Source: Bacillus pumilus (GTDB taxonomy: Bacteria; Bacillota; Bacilli; Bacillales; Bacillaceae). From it: 53,769 nucleotides of DNA. Location of the stretch: NCBI RefSeq assembly GCF_002744245.1, contig NZ_NKHG01000006.1, positions 1-53,769 of the forward strand, in the 5' to 3' direction. A program made the position numbers and the translations under genes. Under the pieces are notes generated by a model, which searched no databases, had not been told where the DNA came from, and saw only the letters and a list, made by a program, of their open reading frames with translations. Positions 46,238 to 53,749 of the stretch are shown in pieces. Every line of letters begins with the position of its first letter. Positions within the stretch are counted from its first letter, which is position 1.

Positions 46238-47030
46238 TCTTTTTAATCCCTAGAATGTATAATGAAAAACTTAACATAAATCCGATAAACAAGTGTAAAA
46301 CAAGACTTGCTAGACTCACACCATCTGTAGCCTGTTGTTGCAAGAAGCTTGTTGATATCATTTCCTGATGCCCTATTGTTGAAAGTACCATGTTTATAAC
46401 ATACAAACTTGCAAAAGGTGTAAGTAGAACAACAAATGATTTTTTAACAAACATTCCAAATCCCAAAGCTATACTTGCGAACATACCAGAGAAAATACCA
46501 ATCAACATCACATATAAAATCATATGAACAAAGGGATGTGAATAATATAGATCTGGTAAGAAAGTATTATCAGAGGCCAAAGGCATCTCATTGTTAATCG
46601 CTCTATCTGGTTTTATATTTGGAAGTCTCATGAAAGACAAATAAATATTTAATAATAGAGGAAAGACAGCTGTGGTCACACCAGCTAAAAAGTTTATGAG
46701 AAACAAACTAAAGAAATATTGTCTTTGTTTTCCTCTAATAATTAAAAAACGAATAAAACCAGTTGATCGATCTCTTGAGTACAGATCTGAAAATGGAAGT
46801 GTTGCTAAAATTGGTAATAAGAACATGTAAAGTGCTGGATAATCTGATATTCCACCAATCCCCATCCATTTTGTATAAGGGGTAAAAGAAATTCCTCCAG
46901 TAAGTTCTAAATGTTCTTTGAGTGACATTTCTTCTGTCCAAAAATAAGCAACTGCTAAAATTGCACCAATGGCTAATGATATGTAAAAAGATGGGCGCTT
47001 TATTAATCGTAATATAAGCAAATAAAACAT
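46224..47030 (-). CDS. ABC transporter permease-like membrane protein (first)
   Basis: The 268-residue protein has about six helices, with the motif LYSRDRSTGFIRFLIIRGKQRQYF after helix two. That resembles the dimer-interface stretch of ABC-2 permeases. ATG 47030 follows GGAGAG by four bases; ATG 47042 overlaps that ribosome site and is less likely. It is the first ABC gene, about 95 bases downstream of the secreted peptide gene and separated from it by a strong hairpin. Confidence 0.7.
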   Translation of the reverse strand: MFYLLILRLIKRPSFYISLAIGAILAVAYFWTEEMSLKEHLELTGGISFTPYTKWMGIGGISDYPALYMFLLPILATLPFSDLYSRDRSTGFIRFLIIRGKQRQYFFSLFLINFLAGVTTAVFPLLLNIYLSFMRLPNIKPDRAINNEMPLASDNTFLPDLYYSHPFVHMILYVMLIGIFSGMFASIALGFGMFVKKSFVVLLTPFASLYVINMVLSTIGHQEMISTSFLQQQATDGVSLASLVLHLFIGFMLSFSLYILGIKKNVIR

Positions 47031-47068
47031 GTATCTCTCCATTTCGTTTATTTAAAAATAAATATAGA

Positions 47069-47094
47069 AGCGACTCAGTTAATTCTGAGTCGCT
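47069..47094 (-). promoter_or_regulatory. Hairpin between the secreted peptide gene and the ABC genes
   Basis: AGCGACTCAG pairs perfectly with CTGAGTCGCT around six bases. On the minus strand it is followed by TCTATATTTATTTTT, a leaky-looking T tract. This suggests a partial terminator giving more peptide mRNA than transporter mRNA. Confidence 0.7.
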
Positions 47095-47125
47095 GTGTCA
47101 TATAGATTTAAAGAGTCTAATAGAA

Positions 47126-47578
47126 TTAAGGGCTTTTTCGATCGTAATCAGGACTCCATAAGCCTTTAGCAGAACCAGCTGCATTCTTCTTAGCACCTAT
47201 CGTAACAGGCGGATATCCTATTCCCAAGAATGTTTTTTCAACTGCCAAATTGTATAGGAGTTGTACTCCTTTATAATTTTTCTTAATTGTATAATAGTGG
47301 CCATCTGAAACATCTTTTCCTTTAGATCTGGCCCAGGCTACATAAGAAGTATTATTCTTTTCACTTTTCATATAATACCAGGATTTAGTATATTTTGTTC
47401 TAGATGTTGTCTCATCATATGGATTTCCTTTTAGAAATCTAAAATTATAATTAGTATCTTTATAGTTTGCAGTTGGTTCTCCTGCATAGACATGCACAAT
47501 TCCTAGAGTAGAAAAGGTTAATCCGAGAATTAAAGTTAGGGTAATGATTATTTTATTTTTCAACTGTCTTCTCCTCAT
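47126..47578 (-). CDS. Small secreted protein, DUF2712-like
   Basis: The 150-residue exported protein has a signal peptide (about residues 1-32, ...GIVHVYAGE). The mature part is basic and rich in Tyr, Lys and Asn, with TKSWYYMKSEKNNTSYVAWA, VSDGHYYTIKK, VTIGAKKN and the terminal AKGLWSPDYDRKSP. Pattern and gene neighbourhood remind me of DUF2712 proteins, which sit beside ABC/DUF2705 membrane genes; the WSPD end also recalls lactococcin-972-type peptides. It has no Cys. It overlaps the lipoprotein gene by four bases and precedes the hairpin and permeases. A bacteriocin-like role is plausible but not shown. Confidence 0.6.
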   Translation of the reverse strand: MRRRQLKNKIIITLTLILGLTFSTLGIVHVYAGEPTANYKDTNYNFRFLKGNPYDETTSRTKYTKSWYYMKSEKNNTSYVAWARSKGKDVSDGHYYTIKKNYKGVQLLYNLAVEKTFLGIGYPPVTIGAKKNAAGSAKGLWSPDYDRKSP

Positions 47579-48150
47579 TGTTTATTTACAACAAAATATT
47601 TATCTGCGACACCTATGCAATCATTATCTTTATTTAGCCAAATCATTCTTAATGCTATTTCTGCTTTCTGACCTTTGAATGTTGGTAAATTAATTAAAAA
47701 ATCGTGATCAGCATCTGGGATATCATAAGATTGCTCCCATTGATGAGTCACTCCCCTATCATCTTTCAATTTTCCTAAGATTTTTGTTGGGGGAGGTTCT
47801 TTTTGACTGAAGGTCATCGCTAATTCATAATTTTTAGGAAGTGGTCCAACTTCGATGTCTTCTCTTTTGAAAACATTTTCAATTGCCACATCATTATTCT
47901 TAATCTCACCTTGATAATAATGATTCTCTTTCAACTGTTCCCAAAATATAACTTTGAAAAGACTTTGCTTTTGTTCCGTATCAAAATAGAATATTTTAGG
48001 TTCATCCTTTGTACTATTATCCAAATCTTTTATACTTATAGAAGGATCTGGAGCTTTATCTTTTATGGTGTTATTGAAATTATTTGATTGACAAGCACTA
48101 ATCAAAGATATCATTATTAAAATTAAAAAAAATGTAAATAACTTTTTCAC
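47575..48150 (-). CDS. Putative lipoprotein
   Basis: The 191-residue protein has a signal sequence with lipobox ISAC (MKKLFTFFLILIMISLISAC) and a mature domain without recognised motifs, probably beta-rich. GTG 48150 is chosen because GTGGGGA lies six bases upstream; an upstream in-frame ATG (48171) has no ribosome site. It is the first gene of the minus-strand locus and overlaps the secreted peptide gene by four bases. A surface immunity or sensor role is possible. Confidence 0.65.
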   Translation of the reverse strand: MKKLFTFFLILIMISLISACQSNNFNNTIKDKAPDPSISIKDLDNSTKDEPKIFYFDTEQKQSLFKVIFWEQLKENHYYQGEIKNNDVAIENVFKREDIEVGPLPKNYELAMTFSQKEPPPTKILGKLKDDRGVTHQWEQSYDIPDADHDFLINLPTFKGQKAEIALRMIWLNKDNDCIGVADKYFVVNKQ

Positions 48151-48176
48151 TATTTTCCCCACTAAAACCATAATTT

Positions 48177-48240
48177 GTACCGGTACGTGAGAATTATATA
48201 ATAAAATAAAGAAAAATACACCTTTTTTTGTATTTTTTTA
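48177..48240. promoter_or_regulatory. Divergent promoter region with 10-bp palindrome and hairpin
   Basis: GTACCGGTAC (48177-48186) is a perfect palindrome between the lipoprotein start and a minus-strand TATAAT (48200-48195), about where a transcription start would be. At about 48211-48239 AAAAATACA pairs with TGTATTTTT, separating the two divergent units. Regulator unknown; no regulator gene is encoded nearby. Confidence 0.45.
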
Positions 48241-48297
48241 TTTAAAATGCTATGTTATGCTATGTTCTATTTAGTTGATAAGAGAGGGCTTTTTTAC

Positions 48298-49131
48298 ATG
48301 ATTGGTTTATTATTACTTTTTAAAAGAGATATGATTCTTGGGTTTCGTAGAACTACAAAGACTTTTATCATTATATCTATTCTAGGGTTGTTTAATTTCC
48401 TATACTACCTTTATTTTCTGCATATTAGTTTAACTAAAAGTAATGTTGCGTTTTGGGATGTTATTGGTAAAACCTTTGCGGGTGTTCCCTTTGAACTTGT
48501 CGAACAACAAACAATTGAATTTCCTTTTGGATGGATTATATTTCAATTGAGTGGTGCAATATTGGTCAATACTTTTATAAAAGAAGATCTATTTGCCCAT
48601 AGTGCCTTTATTAGAGTTAGAACAAAGTCAATATTTAAATTGTGGGTAAGCAAACTATTATTTTGTTGTACCGCAATATTGATCTTTTACATATTAATAT
48701 TGTCCCTAACCTGGTTTGTATGGAAGTTGAGTGGGGGTACAGTAAATAACTTGACAGATTACGGCGAAAGTATTTTAAGATATTCCTCTTTTCAATTCTC
48801 TTATAATCAAATTATTGTTTATTCAATTCTCTTAAATATAGCTGGGACATTTCTTTTCACTTTTATCTTTGCTTTTTTAACATTAATTTTTAAAACAATT
48901 TATAGTTTCATAGTTTGTATCTGTATTTTATTTCTTTCAATTTTCTCAGATAATCCAATGCTACTTGGGAATGAATTTATGCTGATTAGGCATCCTATGT
49001 TTGGTTTATCTCCAGTTGTCTCAATTATTATGACACTAATTATAGTTCCTATTCTCTGTATTGTTTTTTCGATAGTTGGAGGAATTTATCTATCTAAGTA
49101 TGATTTAATAAGTGATACAGAAATGGAATGA
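48298..49131 (+). CDS. Polytopic membrane protein, DUF2705/ABC-2 permease-like
   Basis: The 277-residue protein has about six helices. It begins LLLFKRDMILGFRRTTKTF, much like the two permeases transcribed divergently. ATG 48298 lies after AAGAGAGGG; an ATG at 48247 is in a short repeated motif (GCTATGTTATGCTATG) and has no ribosome site. No ATPase adjoins it on this strand, so it may share the divergent one or act alone as an immunity protein. It ends in a terminator at the right edge of the island. Confidence 0.65.
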   Translation: MIGLLLLFKRDMILGFRRTTKTFIIISILGLFNFLYYLYFLHISLTKSNVAFWDVIGKTFAGVPFELVEQQTIEFPFGWIIFQLSGAILVNTFIKEDLFAHSAFIRVRTKSIFKLWVSKLLFCCTAILIFYILILSLTWFVWKLSGGTVNNLTDYGESILRYSSFQFSYNQIIVYSILLNIAGTFLFTFIFAFLTLIFKTIYSFIVCICILFLSIFSDNPMLLGNEFMLIRHPMFGLSPVVSIIMTLIIVPILCIVFSIVGGIYLSKYDLISDTEME

Positions 49132-49213
49132 GATTTTATAACAATATATTATCCTATAGATTTGAAATCTACATTTACCCGTTCTAAGGAGGAATAAAGT
49201 ACTTAAAAATGAG

Positions 49214-49251
49214 GAGCTGCTGCGACATTCATATCAGTAGTTCTTTTTTTT
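49214..49251 (+). terminator. Terminator at the right edge of the island
   Basis: GAGCTGCTG pairs with CAGTAGTTC (with wobbles) and is followed by TTTTTTTT. It lies about 80 bases beyond the membrane protein gene. Confidence 0.75.
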
Positions 49252-49265
49252 AATAGCTCATCATG

Positions 49266-49293
49266 TTTGACTAAATACCTCTTAGGGTATAAT
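49266..49293 (+). promoter_or_regulatory. cstR promoter with CstR operator
   Basis: The inverted repeat ATACC-TCTTAG-GGTAT (49275-49290) overlaps the -10 TATAAT (49288-49293) and lies just downstream of a TTGACT -35-like element. This is the expected layout for self-repression by a CsoR/CstR protein. Confidence 0.75.
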
Positions 49294-49320
49294 ATCTGTC
49301 ATAGAAAGGAGTGTTTGTCC

Positions 49321-49581
49321 ATGGAATATAATCAACAGATGAAGAATCGTCTTCGCCGGATTGAAGGGCAGATTAAAGGGGTTCTTGCCATGATGGAGCA
49401 GGGAAAGGATTGCCGTGAAGTGGTCACGCAGCTATCTGCATCACGTAATGCCATTGATCGGGCAATGGGTGTGATTGTGAGTACTAATCTTGAGCAATGT
49501 GTCCGTGAAAGTCTTGAACAAGGCAAGGATACGGAGGGTCTTGTGAAAGAGGCAGTTGAGCTATTGGTGAAAAGCCGGTAA
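49321..49581 (+). CDS. cstR: Persulfide-sensing repressor CstR (CsoR family, YrkD-like)
   Basis: The 86-residue all-helical repressor keeps Cys31 (GKDCREVV) and Cys60 (NLEQCVRES), the CstR cysteine pair. The copper-binding His of CsoR is replaced in the NLEQC segment, so it should sense per- and polysulfides rather than Cu(I). AAAGGAGTG precedes ATG 49321. It has its own operator-promoter and terminator, separate from the target operon, which carries similar inverted repeats. Confidence 0.92.
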   Translation: MEYNQQMKNRLRRIEGQIKGVLAMMEQGKDCREVVTQLSASRNAIDRAMGVIVSTNLEQCVRESLEQGKDTEGLVKEAVELLVKSR

Positions 49582-49585
49582 GAAA

Positions 49586-49618
49586 TTCCTCAGCCTTTGA
49601 AGGTTGACGGATTTTTTT
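49586..49618 (+). terminator. cstR terminator
   Basis: TCAGCC pairs with GGTTGA (one G-T), extended by CC/GG, and is followed by ATTTTTTT. Confidence 0.8.
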
Positions 49619-49620
49619 AC

Positions 49621-49685
49621 TTGTTGTAATATACCCTTACCGGTATATGTATATATTTTTATTCTTTATATACCCCCATAGGTAA
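49621..49685 (+). promoter_or_regulatory. Promoter and two CstR operators for the sulfur operon
   Basis: TTGTTG (49621) and TATATG (49644) are 17 bases apart. Operator-like repeats ATACCCTTACCGGTAT (49631-49646, between -35 and -10) and ATACCCCCATAGGTAA (49670-49685, near the transcript start) share ATACC...GGTA arms with the cstR operator. Confidence 0.75.
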
Positions 49686-49704
49686 TTGTTGAAGGAGGAG
49701 CAGA

Positions 49705-50187
49705 ATGGAAGAACAGAAAAAACATACGACGATTGTGTTATTTAGTGGAGATTATGATAAAGCGATGGCGGCTTACATTATTGCCAATGGTGCAGCGGCC
49801 TATGATCATGAGGTGACGATTTTTCATACGTTTTGGGGGCTGAATGCCTTGCGTAAGGATGAGATGGTGCCAATGAATAAGGGATTTTTAGAAAAAATGT
49901 TTGGCAAGATGATGCCGCGCGGGGCTGATCGAATGGGGCTGTCAAAGATGAATTTTGCAGGAATGGGACCGAAGATGATCAAGCATGTGATCAAAAAGCA
50001 CAACGCCATGACCTTGCCGCAGCTCATTGATATGGCGAAGGAACAGGATATCAATCTGGTGGCATGTACGATGACGATGGACCTTTTAGGGTTACAGGAG
50101 AATGAATTATTAGCTGATATTCAGTATGCCGGTGTGGCCGCGTATTTAGCAGAGGCTGAAATTGGGAATGTGAATTTATTTATCTAG
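49705..50187 (+). CDS. yrkE: DsrE/DsrF-like sulfur carrier protein (YrkE-like)
   Basis: The 160-residue protein of the DsrE/DrsE family has IVLFSGDYDKAMAAYIIANG at the N-terminus and a conserved Cys in NLVACTMTMDLLGL. Such proteins carry or hand over persulfide sulfur. Ribosome site AAGGAGGAG lies about six bases upstream. It is the first gene of the CstR-controlled operon and the rhodanese gene follows 14 bases after its stop. Confidence 0.9.
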   Translation: MEEQKKHTTIVLFSGDYDKAMAAYIIANGAAAYDHEVTIFHTFWGLNALRKDEMVPMNKGFLEKMFGKMMPRGADRMGLSKMNFAGMGPKMIKHVIKKHNAMTLPQLIDMAKEQDINLVACTMTMDLLGLQENELLADIQYAGVAAYLAEAEIGNVNLFI

Positions 50188-50201
50188 TGAGGTGATAACA
50201 C

Positions 50202-50564
50202 ATGATTCAAATGCTTTTGTTCATCATTGTCATCGGTTTGCTTGTGAGCCGTTTTCTTCCCGTACGGGGTGTGAAACAAATCGATGCAGCCGATATGAAA
50301 CCTAAACGGCATAGTCAACATCAACAGCTGATTGATGTCCGATCTCCTGTAGAATTTCAAACCAACCATATTAAAGGATTTCAAAATGTTCCATTACCTC
50401 AGTTAAAAGAACGAGCACATCAGCTTGTGAAGGACAAAGAGGTCTATGTGATATGCCAAAGCGGGATGAGAAGTATGCAGGCGGCTAAAATATTGAAGAG
50501 GCAGGGATTTACCCATATTACGAATATCAAGGGTGGCAGGAATGCTTGGCATTCAAAGGCATAA
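50202..50564 (+). CDS. Membrane-anchored single-domain rhodanese
   Basis: The 120-residue protein has an N-terminal helix (residues 2-17, IQMLLFIIVIGLLVS) and a rhodanese domain (about 37-118). The active-site loop CQSGMRS (Cys85) and the LIDVRSPVEF block are present. Anchoring suggests it meets sulfane sulfur at the membrane. GTGAGGTG precedes the ATG by about nine bases. B. subtilis yrkG in the corresponding slot is much shorter as I recall, so naming is left open. Confidence 0.9.
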   Translation: MIQMLLFIIVIGLLVSRFLPVRGVKQIDAADMKPKRHSQHQQLIDVRSPVEFQTNHIKGFQNVPLPQLKERAHQLVKDKEVYVICQSGMRSMQAAKILKRQGFTHITNIKGGRNAWHSKA

Positions 50565-50577
50565 TAGGCTTGTGAAT

Positions 50578-50593
50578 ATACCCCCACCCCTAT
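50578..50593 (+). promoter_or_regulatory. CstR half-site upstream of the TusA-rhodanese gene
   Basis: ATACCCCCACCCCTAT has one good operator arm, but the second half is a mirror rather than an inverted copy. It may be a weak internal site or a decayed operator. Confidence 0.3.
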
Positions 50594-50610
50594 AAAAAGG
50601 AGGAAATACG

Positions 50611-51171
50611 ATGCAGCAACCAACTGTGATTTTAAATGCAAAAGGGCTGGCATGCCCGATGCCAATTGTCAAAACGAAAAAGCAAATGAACGAGCTTTTG
50701 CCAGGTGATGTGCTTGAAGTGCAAGCAACCGATAAAGGGTCAACAGCGGATCTAGCGGCTTGGTCAAAAAGTGCCGGTCACGAATTTTTAGGAACAAAAG
50801 TAGAAGGACAGGTGCTCCATCATTTGATCCGAAAGGGCGGTACGAAGGAGGAGGAGGGTCAGCCAATGATTTCGGAAATGTCTTTGCACACCTTTCAACA
50901 GAAGGTAGAAGAAGGTCAGCCTTTGTTTATTTTAGATGTACGAGAGCCGGATGAATACGAGGCGGGGCATATTCCAGGGGCTGTTCATATCCCGCTTGGC
51001 GAGGTTGAACACCGTGCTGACGAATTGAACCGAGAGACACTTATTTACCTCATTTGTCATTCGGGCAGAAGAAGCGAATTAGCAGGGGAAAAGTTAAGAG
51101 AAAAAGGATTTCATCAATTGATCAATGTAGTGCCAGGCATGAACAGCTGGACAGGAGAGATTGAAAAATAG
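50611..51171 (+). CDS. yrkF: TusA-rhodanese fusion (YrkF/CstA-like)
   Basis: The 186-residue two-domain protein has a TusA domain (residues 1-75) with Cys15 in GLACPMPIVKTKK and a rhodanese domain (about 88-185) with catalytic loop LICHSGRRSE. It relays sulfur from low-molecular-weight persulfide to acceptors; S. aureus CstA has a comparable multidomain build. AAAAAGGAGG lies before the ATG. It lies 46 bases after the anchored rhodanese and 14 before the MBL gene. Confidence 0.92.
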   Translation: MQQPTVILNAKGLACPMPIVKTKKQMNELLPGDVLEVQATDKGSTADLAAWSKSAGHEFLGTKVEGQVLHHLIRKGGTKEEEGQPMISEMSLHTFQQKVEEGQPLFILDVREPDEYEAGHIPGAVHIPLGEVEHRADELNRETLIYLICHSGRRSELAGEKLREKGFHQLINVVPGMNSWTGEIEK

Positions 51172-51185
51172 GAGATGAATGAAAC

Positions 51186-52313
51186 ATGACTGTAAAGGCA
51201 ATGACGTCAGAACAATTAACAAAAAAGATCATCAACAAAGAGCCTCTCTTTTTGTTAGATGTACGAAATGAATCAGATGTGCAGGATTGGAAAATTGAAG
51301 GTGAAGCGATTGAATATGTCAATGTGCCTTACTTTGAGCTGCTTGATGGCGTAGAGGATATGGTGGAGAACGTACCGGCTGACCGAGATGTACTGGTGGT
51401 TTGTGCTAAAGAAGGCTCCTCTATTATGGTGGCAGAGATGCTGTCAGAGGCGGGCAGAACGGTCCATTATTTGCAAGGCGGCATGAAAGCATGGAGTGAG
51501 CATATAGAGCCAGTGAAGATAGGTGATTTAACTGGCGGTGGAGAGTTGTATCAATTTGTGCGGATGGGCAAGGGATGTCTTTCCTATATGATCATGTCGA
51601 ATGGGGAAGCTGCGATTGTGGATGCAGCTAGAATGACGGATGTCTATATCCATTTTGCTAAAAAGCATGGTGTCACCGTGGCGCATGTGTTTGATACACA
51701 CCTTCATGCGGATCATATTTCTGGTGGTAAAAAGCTGGCTGAACAGACTGGGGCAGTTTACTGGTTGCCACCAAAAGATGCAGAAGACGTGACGTTTGAT
51801 TACAAGCGTCTTGAAGAAGGACAGCGTATGACGATTGGAGCGGCCACCATTGATATTCATCCCCTTTACTCACCGGGTCATACGATCGGTTCAACATCTT
51901 TTATCGTTAACGATCAATATCTTCTTTCAGGCGATATTTTGTTCGTTGATTCCATCGGAAGACCTGATCTAGCTGGAATGGCGGAGGATTGGGTAGGCGA
52001 TTTGAGAGAAACGCTCTATAAACGATATACGGCGCTTTCAAAAGACTTGATTGTTCTGCCTGCGCACTTCATGATCATGGAAGAGGTCAATGAAGACGGA
52101 AGTGTTTGGAAGGAACTAGGCGTTCTGTTCGAAGAAAATCATGGGCTGAACATTGAGGATGAAGACGTGTTTAGACAGATGGTCACACAGGATCTGCCTG
52201 CACAGCCAAATGCCTATCAAGACATTCGGCAAACCAATATGGGGAAGCTGAATCCAGACGATGAAACGCAGCGTGAAATGGAAATTGGCCCAAACCGTTG
52301 TGCGATTCGGTAA
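51186..52313 (+). CDS. yrkH: Rhodanese-MBL fusion, persulfide dioxygenase-like (YrkH)
   Basis: The 375-residue protein has an N-terminal rhodanese (residues 1-108, Cys73 in VVCAKEGSS) and a metallo-beta-lactamase domain (about 112-330) with the metal motif THLHADH (His172, His174, Asp176, His177) and SPGHTIGST. This kind of MBL enzyme oxidises glutathione or bacillithiol persulfide to sulfite. The tail ends [15 protein letters not shown]. aureus CstB carries similar domains in another order. The sulfite product would fit the TauE exporter two genes downstream. Confidence 0.92.
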   Translation: MTVKAMTSEQLTKKIINKEPLFLLDVRNESDVQDWKIEGEAIEYVNVPYFELLDGVEDMVENVPADRDVLVVCAKEGSSIMVAEMLSEAGRTVHYLQGGMKAWSEHIEPVKIGDLTGGGELYQFVRMGKGCLSYMIMSNGEAAIVDAARMTDVYIHFAKKHGVTVAHVFDTHLHADHISGGKKLAEQTGAVYWLPPKDAEDVTFDYKRLEEGQRMTIGAATIDIHPLYSPGHTIGSTSFIVNDQYLLSGDILFVDSIGRPDLAGMAEDWVGDLRETLYKRYTALSKDLIVLPAHFMIMEEVNEDGSVWKELGVLFEENHGLNIEDEDVFRQMVTQDLPAQPNAYQDIRQTNMGKLNPDDETQREMEIGPNRCAIR

Positions 52314-52347
52314 TGTTCAATAAAATAAAGAAGAGAGGGACGATCAG

Positions 52348-52578
52348 ATGACATCAGATCAAATTTTAGACGTAACAGGGCTTGCGTGCCCAATGCCGAT
52401 TATTCGGACGAAGAAAAAAATGAACGACTTGGCGGAAGGTCAAGTATTAGAAATACATGCAACAGATAAAGGGGCTAAAGCTGATTTGGCTGCATGGGCT
52501 AAGTCAAGTGGACATGAATTGATCACACAGACGGATGAAGGACATGTAATGAAGTTCTGGGTGAGAAAAGGGTCCTAA
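52348..52578 (+). CDS. yrkI: TusA-like sulfur carrier (YrkI)
   Basis: The 76-residue single-domain TusA has Cys14 in TGLACPMPIIRTKKK and the ATDKGAKADLAAWAKSSGHE block. It is very similar to the TusA half of the upstream fusion, suggesting duplication. AAGAGAGGG precedes the ATG. It lies between the MBL fusion and the exporter gene. Confidence 0.92.
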   Translation: MTSDQILDVTGLACPMPIIRTKKKMNDLAEGQVLEIHATDKGAKADLAAWAKSSGHELITQTDEGHVMKFWVRKGS

Positions 52579-52635
52579 AGGAGGAGGGGTATCTGTGAAA
52601 GAGCCCCTTTTCCTTTTGCAAAGGAGGAGACCAGC

Positions 52636-53409
52636 GTGGATTTTGCGTTTTTGATTACACTATTTATCATCGGATGTATTGGTTCCTTCTTATCAGGCAT
52701 GGTTGGGATTGGAGGATCTGTGATCAACTATCCCATGCTGCTTTATATTCCGCCTCTTGTTGGTGTGATGGCATTATCAGCACACGAGGTATCGGGGATT
52801 GGCGCCATTCAAGTGCTCTTTTCAACGCTTGGTGGTGTACTGGCGTATCGGAAAAGCGGGTTTTTACATCGCTCATTGATTTTATATATGGGAACCAGTA
52901 TATTAGCGGGAAGCTTATTGGGAAGCTATTTATCCCATTTCATTCCAGAGAAAGGGATGAATCTCGTCTATGGATTACTCGCGATTGTAGCCGTCATCCT
53001 CATGCTGATTCCGAAAAAAGGACAGCGTGCAGACGTAGAGGGAGAAGTGACCTTTCATAAAGGGCTGGCTGCGGGTATTGCCTTTGTGATCGGCAGTGTG
53101 TCAGGGATGTTAGGCGCTGGCGGGGCATTTATTTTGGTGCCGGTTATGCTGTCTATTTTAAAAATTCCTGTACGGATGACCATTGCGTCGTCACTTGCCA
53201 TTACGTTTCTTTCTGCAATTGGTGCATCTGCTGGAAAGATAATGACAGGGCAAGTGATGCTTGTTCCTGCTGTTGTGTTAATGGTGGCAAGTTTGGCAGC
53301 CGCTCCAATTGGTGCCAAGGTCGGTCAGAAAATCAATGCCGTTTACTTGCAATGGGTACTTGCCGTGATGATTACAGCGACAGCAATCAAAATTTGGCTG
53401 GATTTATGA
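52636..53409 (+). CDS. yrkJ: TauE/SafE family sulfite exporter-like permease (YrkJ)
   Basis: The 257-residue membrane protein has about eight helices in two repeats, each with the TauE motif ([15 protein letters not shown], and [17 protein letters not shown]). It probably exports sulfite or a related sulfur anion made by the upstream enzymes. The start is GTG 52636, six bases after AAGGAGGAG. It is the last gene of the operon before a terminator. Confidence 0.92.
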   Translation: MDFAFLITLFIIGCIGSFLSGMVGIGGSVINYPMLLYIPPLVGVMALSAHEVSGIGAIQVLFSTLGGVLAYRKSGFLHRSLILYMGTSILAGSLLGSYLSHFIPEKGMNLVYGLLAIVAVILMLIPKKGQRADVEGEVTFHKGLAAGIAFVIGSVSGMLGAGGAFILVPVMLSILKIPVRMTIASSLAITFLSAIGASAGKIMTGQVMLVPAVVLMVASLAAAPIGAKVGQKINAVYLQWVLAVMITATAIKIWLDL

Positions 53410-53414
53410 TAAAG

Positions 53415-53467
53415 AAAAAGACCAACTGAGAGAGCAGGAACTGCTTCAAAGTATGTTGGTCTTTTTT
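53415..53467. terminator. Terminator between yrkJ and the zinc-ribbon gene
   Basis: AAAAAGACCAAC pairs perfectly with GTTGGTCTTTTT across a 28-base loop, followed by T residues. It overlaps the stop codon of the convergent small gene and can serve both. Confidence 0.88.
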
Positions 53468-53645
53468 ATTTAACGTCCTCATGCTCGATATAGGTTTCCA
53501 GTGCTGGGTGGTACTCTTTTTGATAATGAAGGTGGGGACATGATTTCACGACTTTGCCTTGCAAGGCATTGGACTTTGAGACTTCTAATGCTGTGTTACA
53601 TTTAGGGCAGTGTTCCGTAAACAATGAGGGCCAGCGCTTCATCAT
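53466..53645 (-). CDS. Small zinc-ribbon-like protein (59 aa)
   Basis: A short frame with ATG-ATG start behind TGGAGTGG encodes MMKRWPSLFTEHCPKCNTAL and ends YIEHEDVK. Cys13-x2-Cys16 and Cys36-x-His38-x-His40 form a plausible zinc site. It has no membrane helix. I do not recognise the family. It is convergent with the sulfur operon and shares its terminator. Confidence 0.75.
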   Translation of the reverse strand: MMKRWPSLFTEHCPKCNTALEVSKSNALQGKVVKSCPHLHYQKEYHPALETYIEHEDVK

Positions 53646-53749
53646 ATCACCACTCCAGTTAAAGTCTTAAAAACCGATTATATTAATATGAATTATAGGG
53701 GATCGTGTATGCGAGGTCAATAGGTGTTTGGCTCTTTTTAACAAAAAAG

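Noticed and set aside
47126..47578. Firm call of the secreted peptide as lactococcin 972
   Set aside because: Only the terminal WSPD motif fits; the rest looks closer to DUF2712, so the bacteriocin class is left open.
40500..49200. Island as an insertion sequence or prophage
   Set aside because: No transposase, integrase, terminal inverted repeats or phage structural genes are visible; the yyaL scar suggests homologous recombination.
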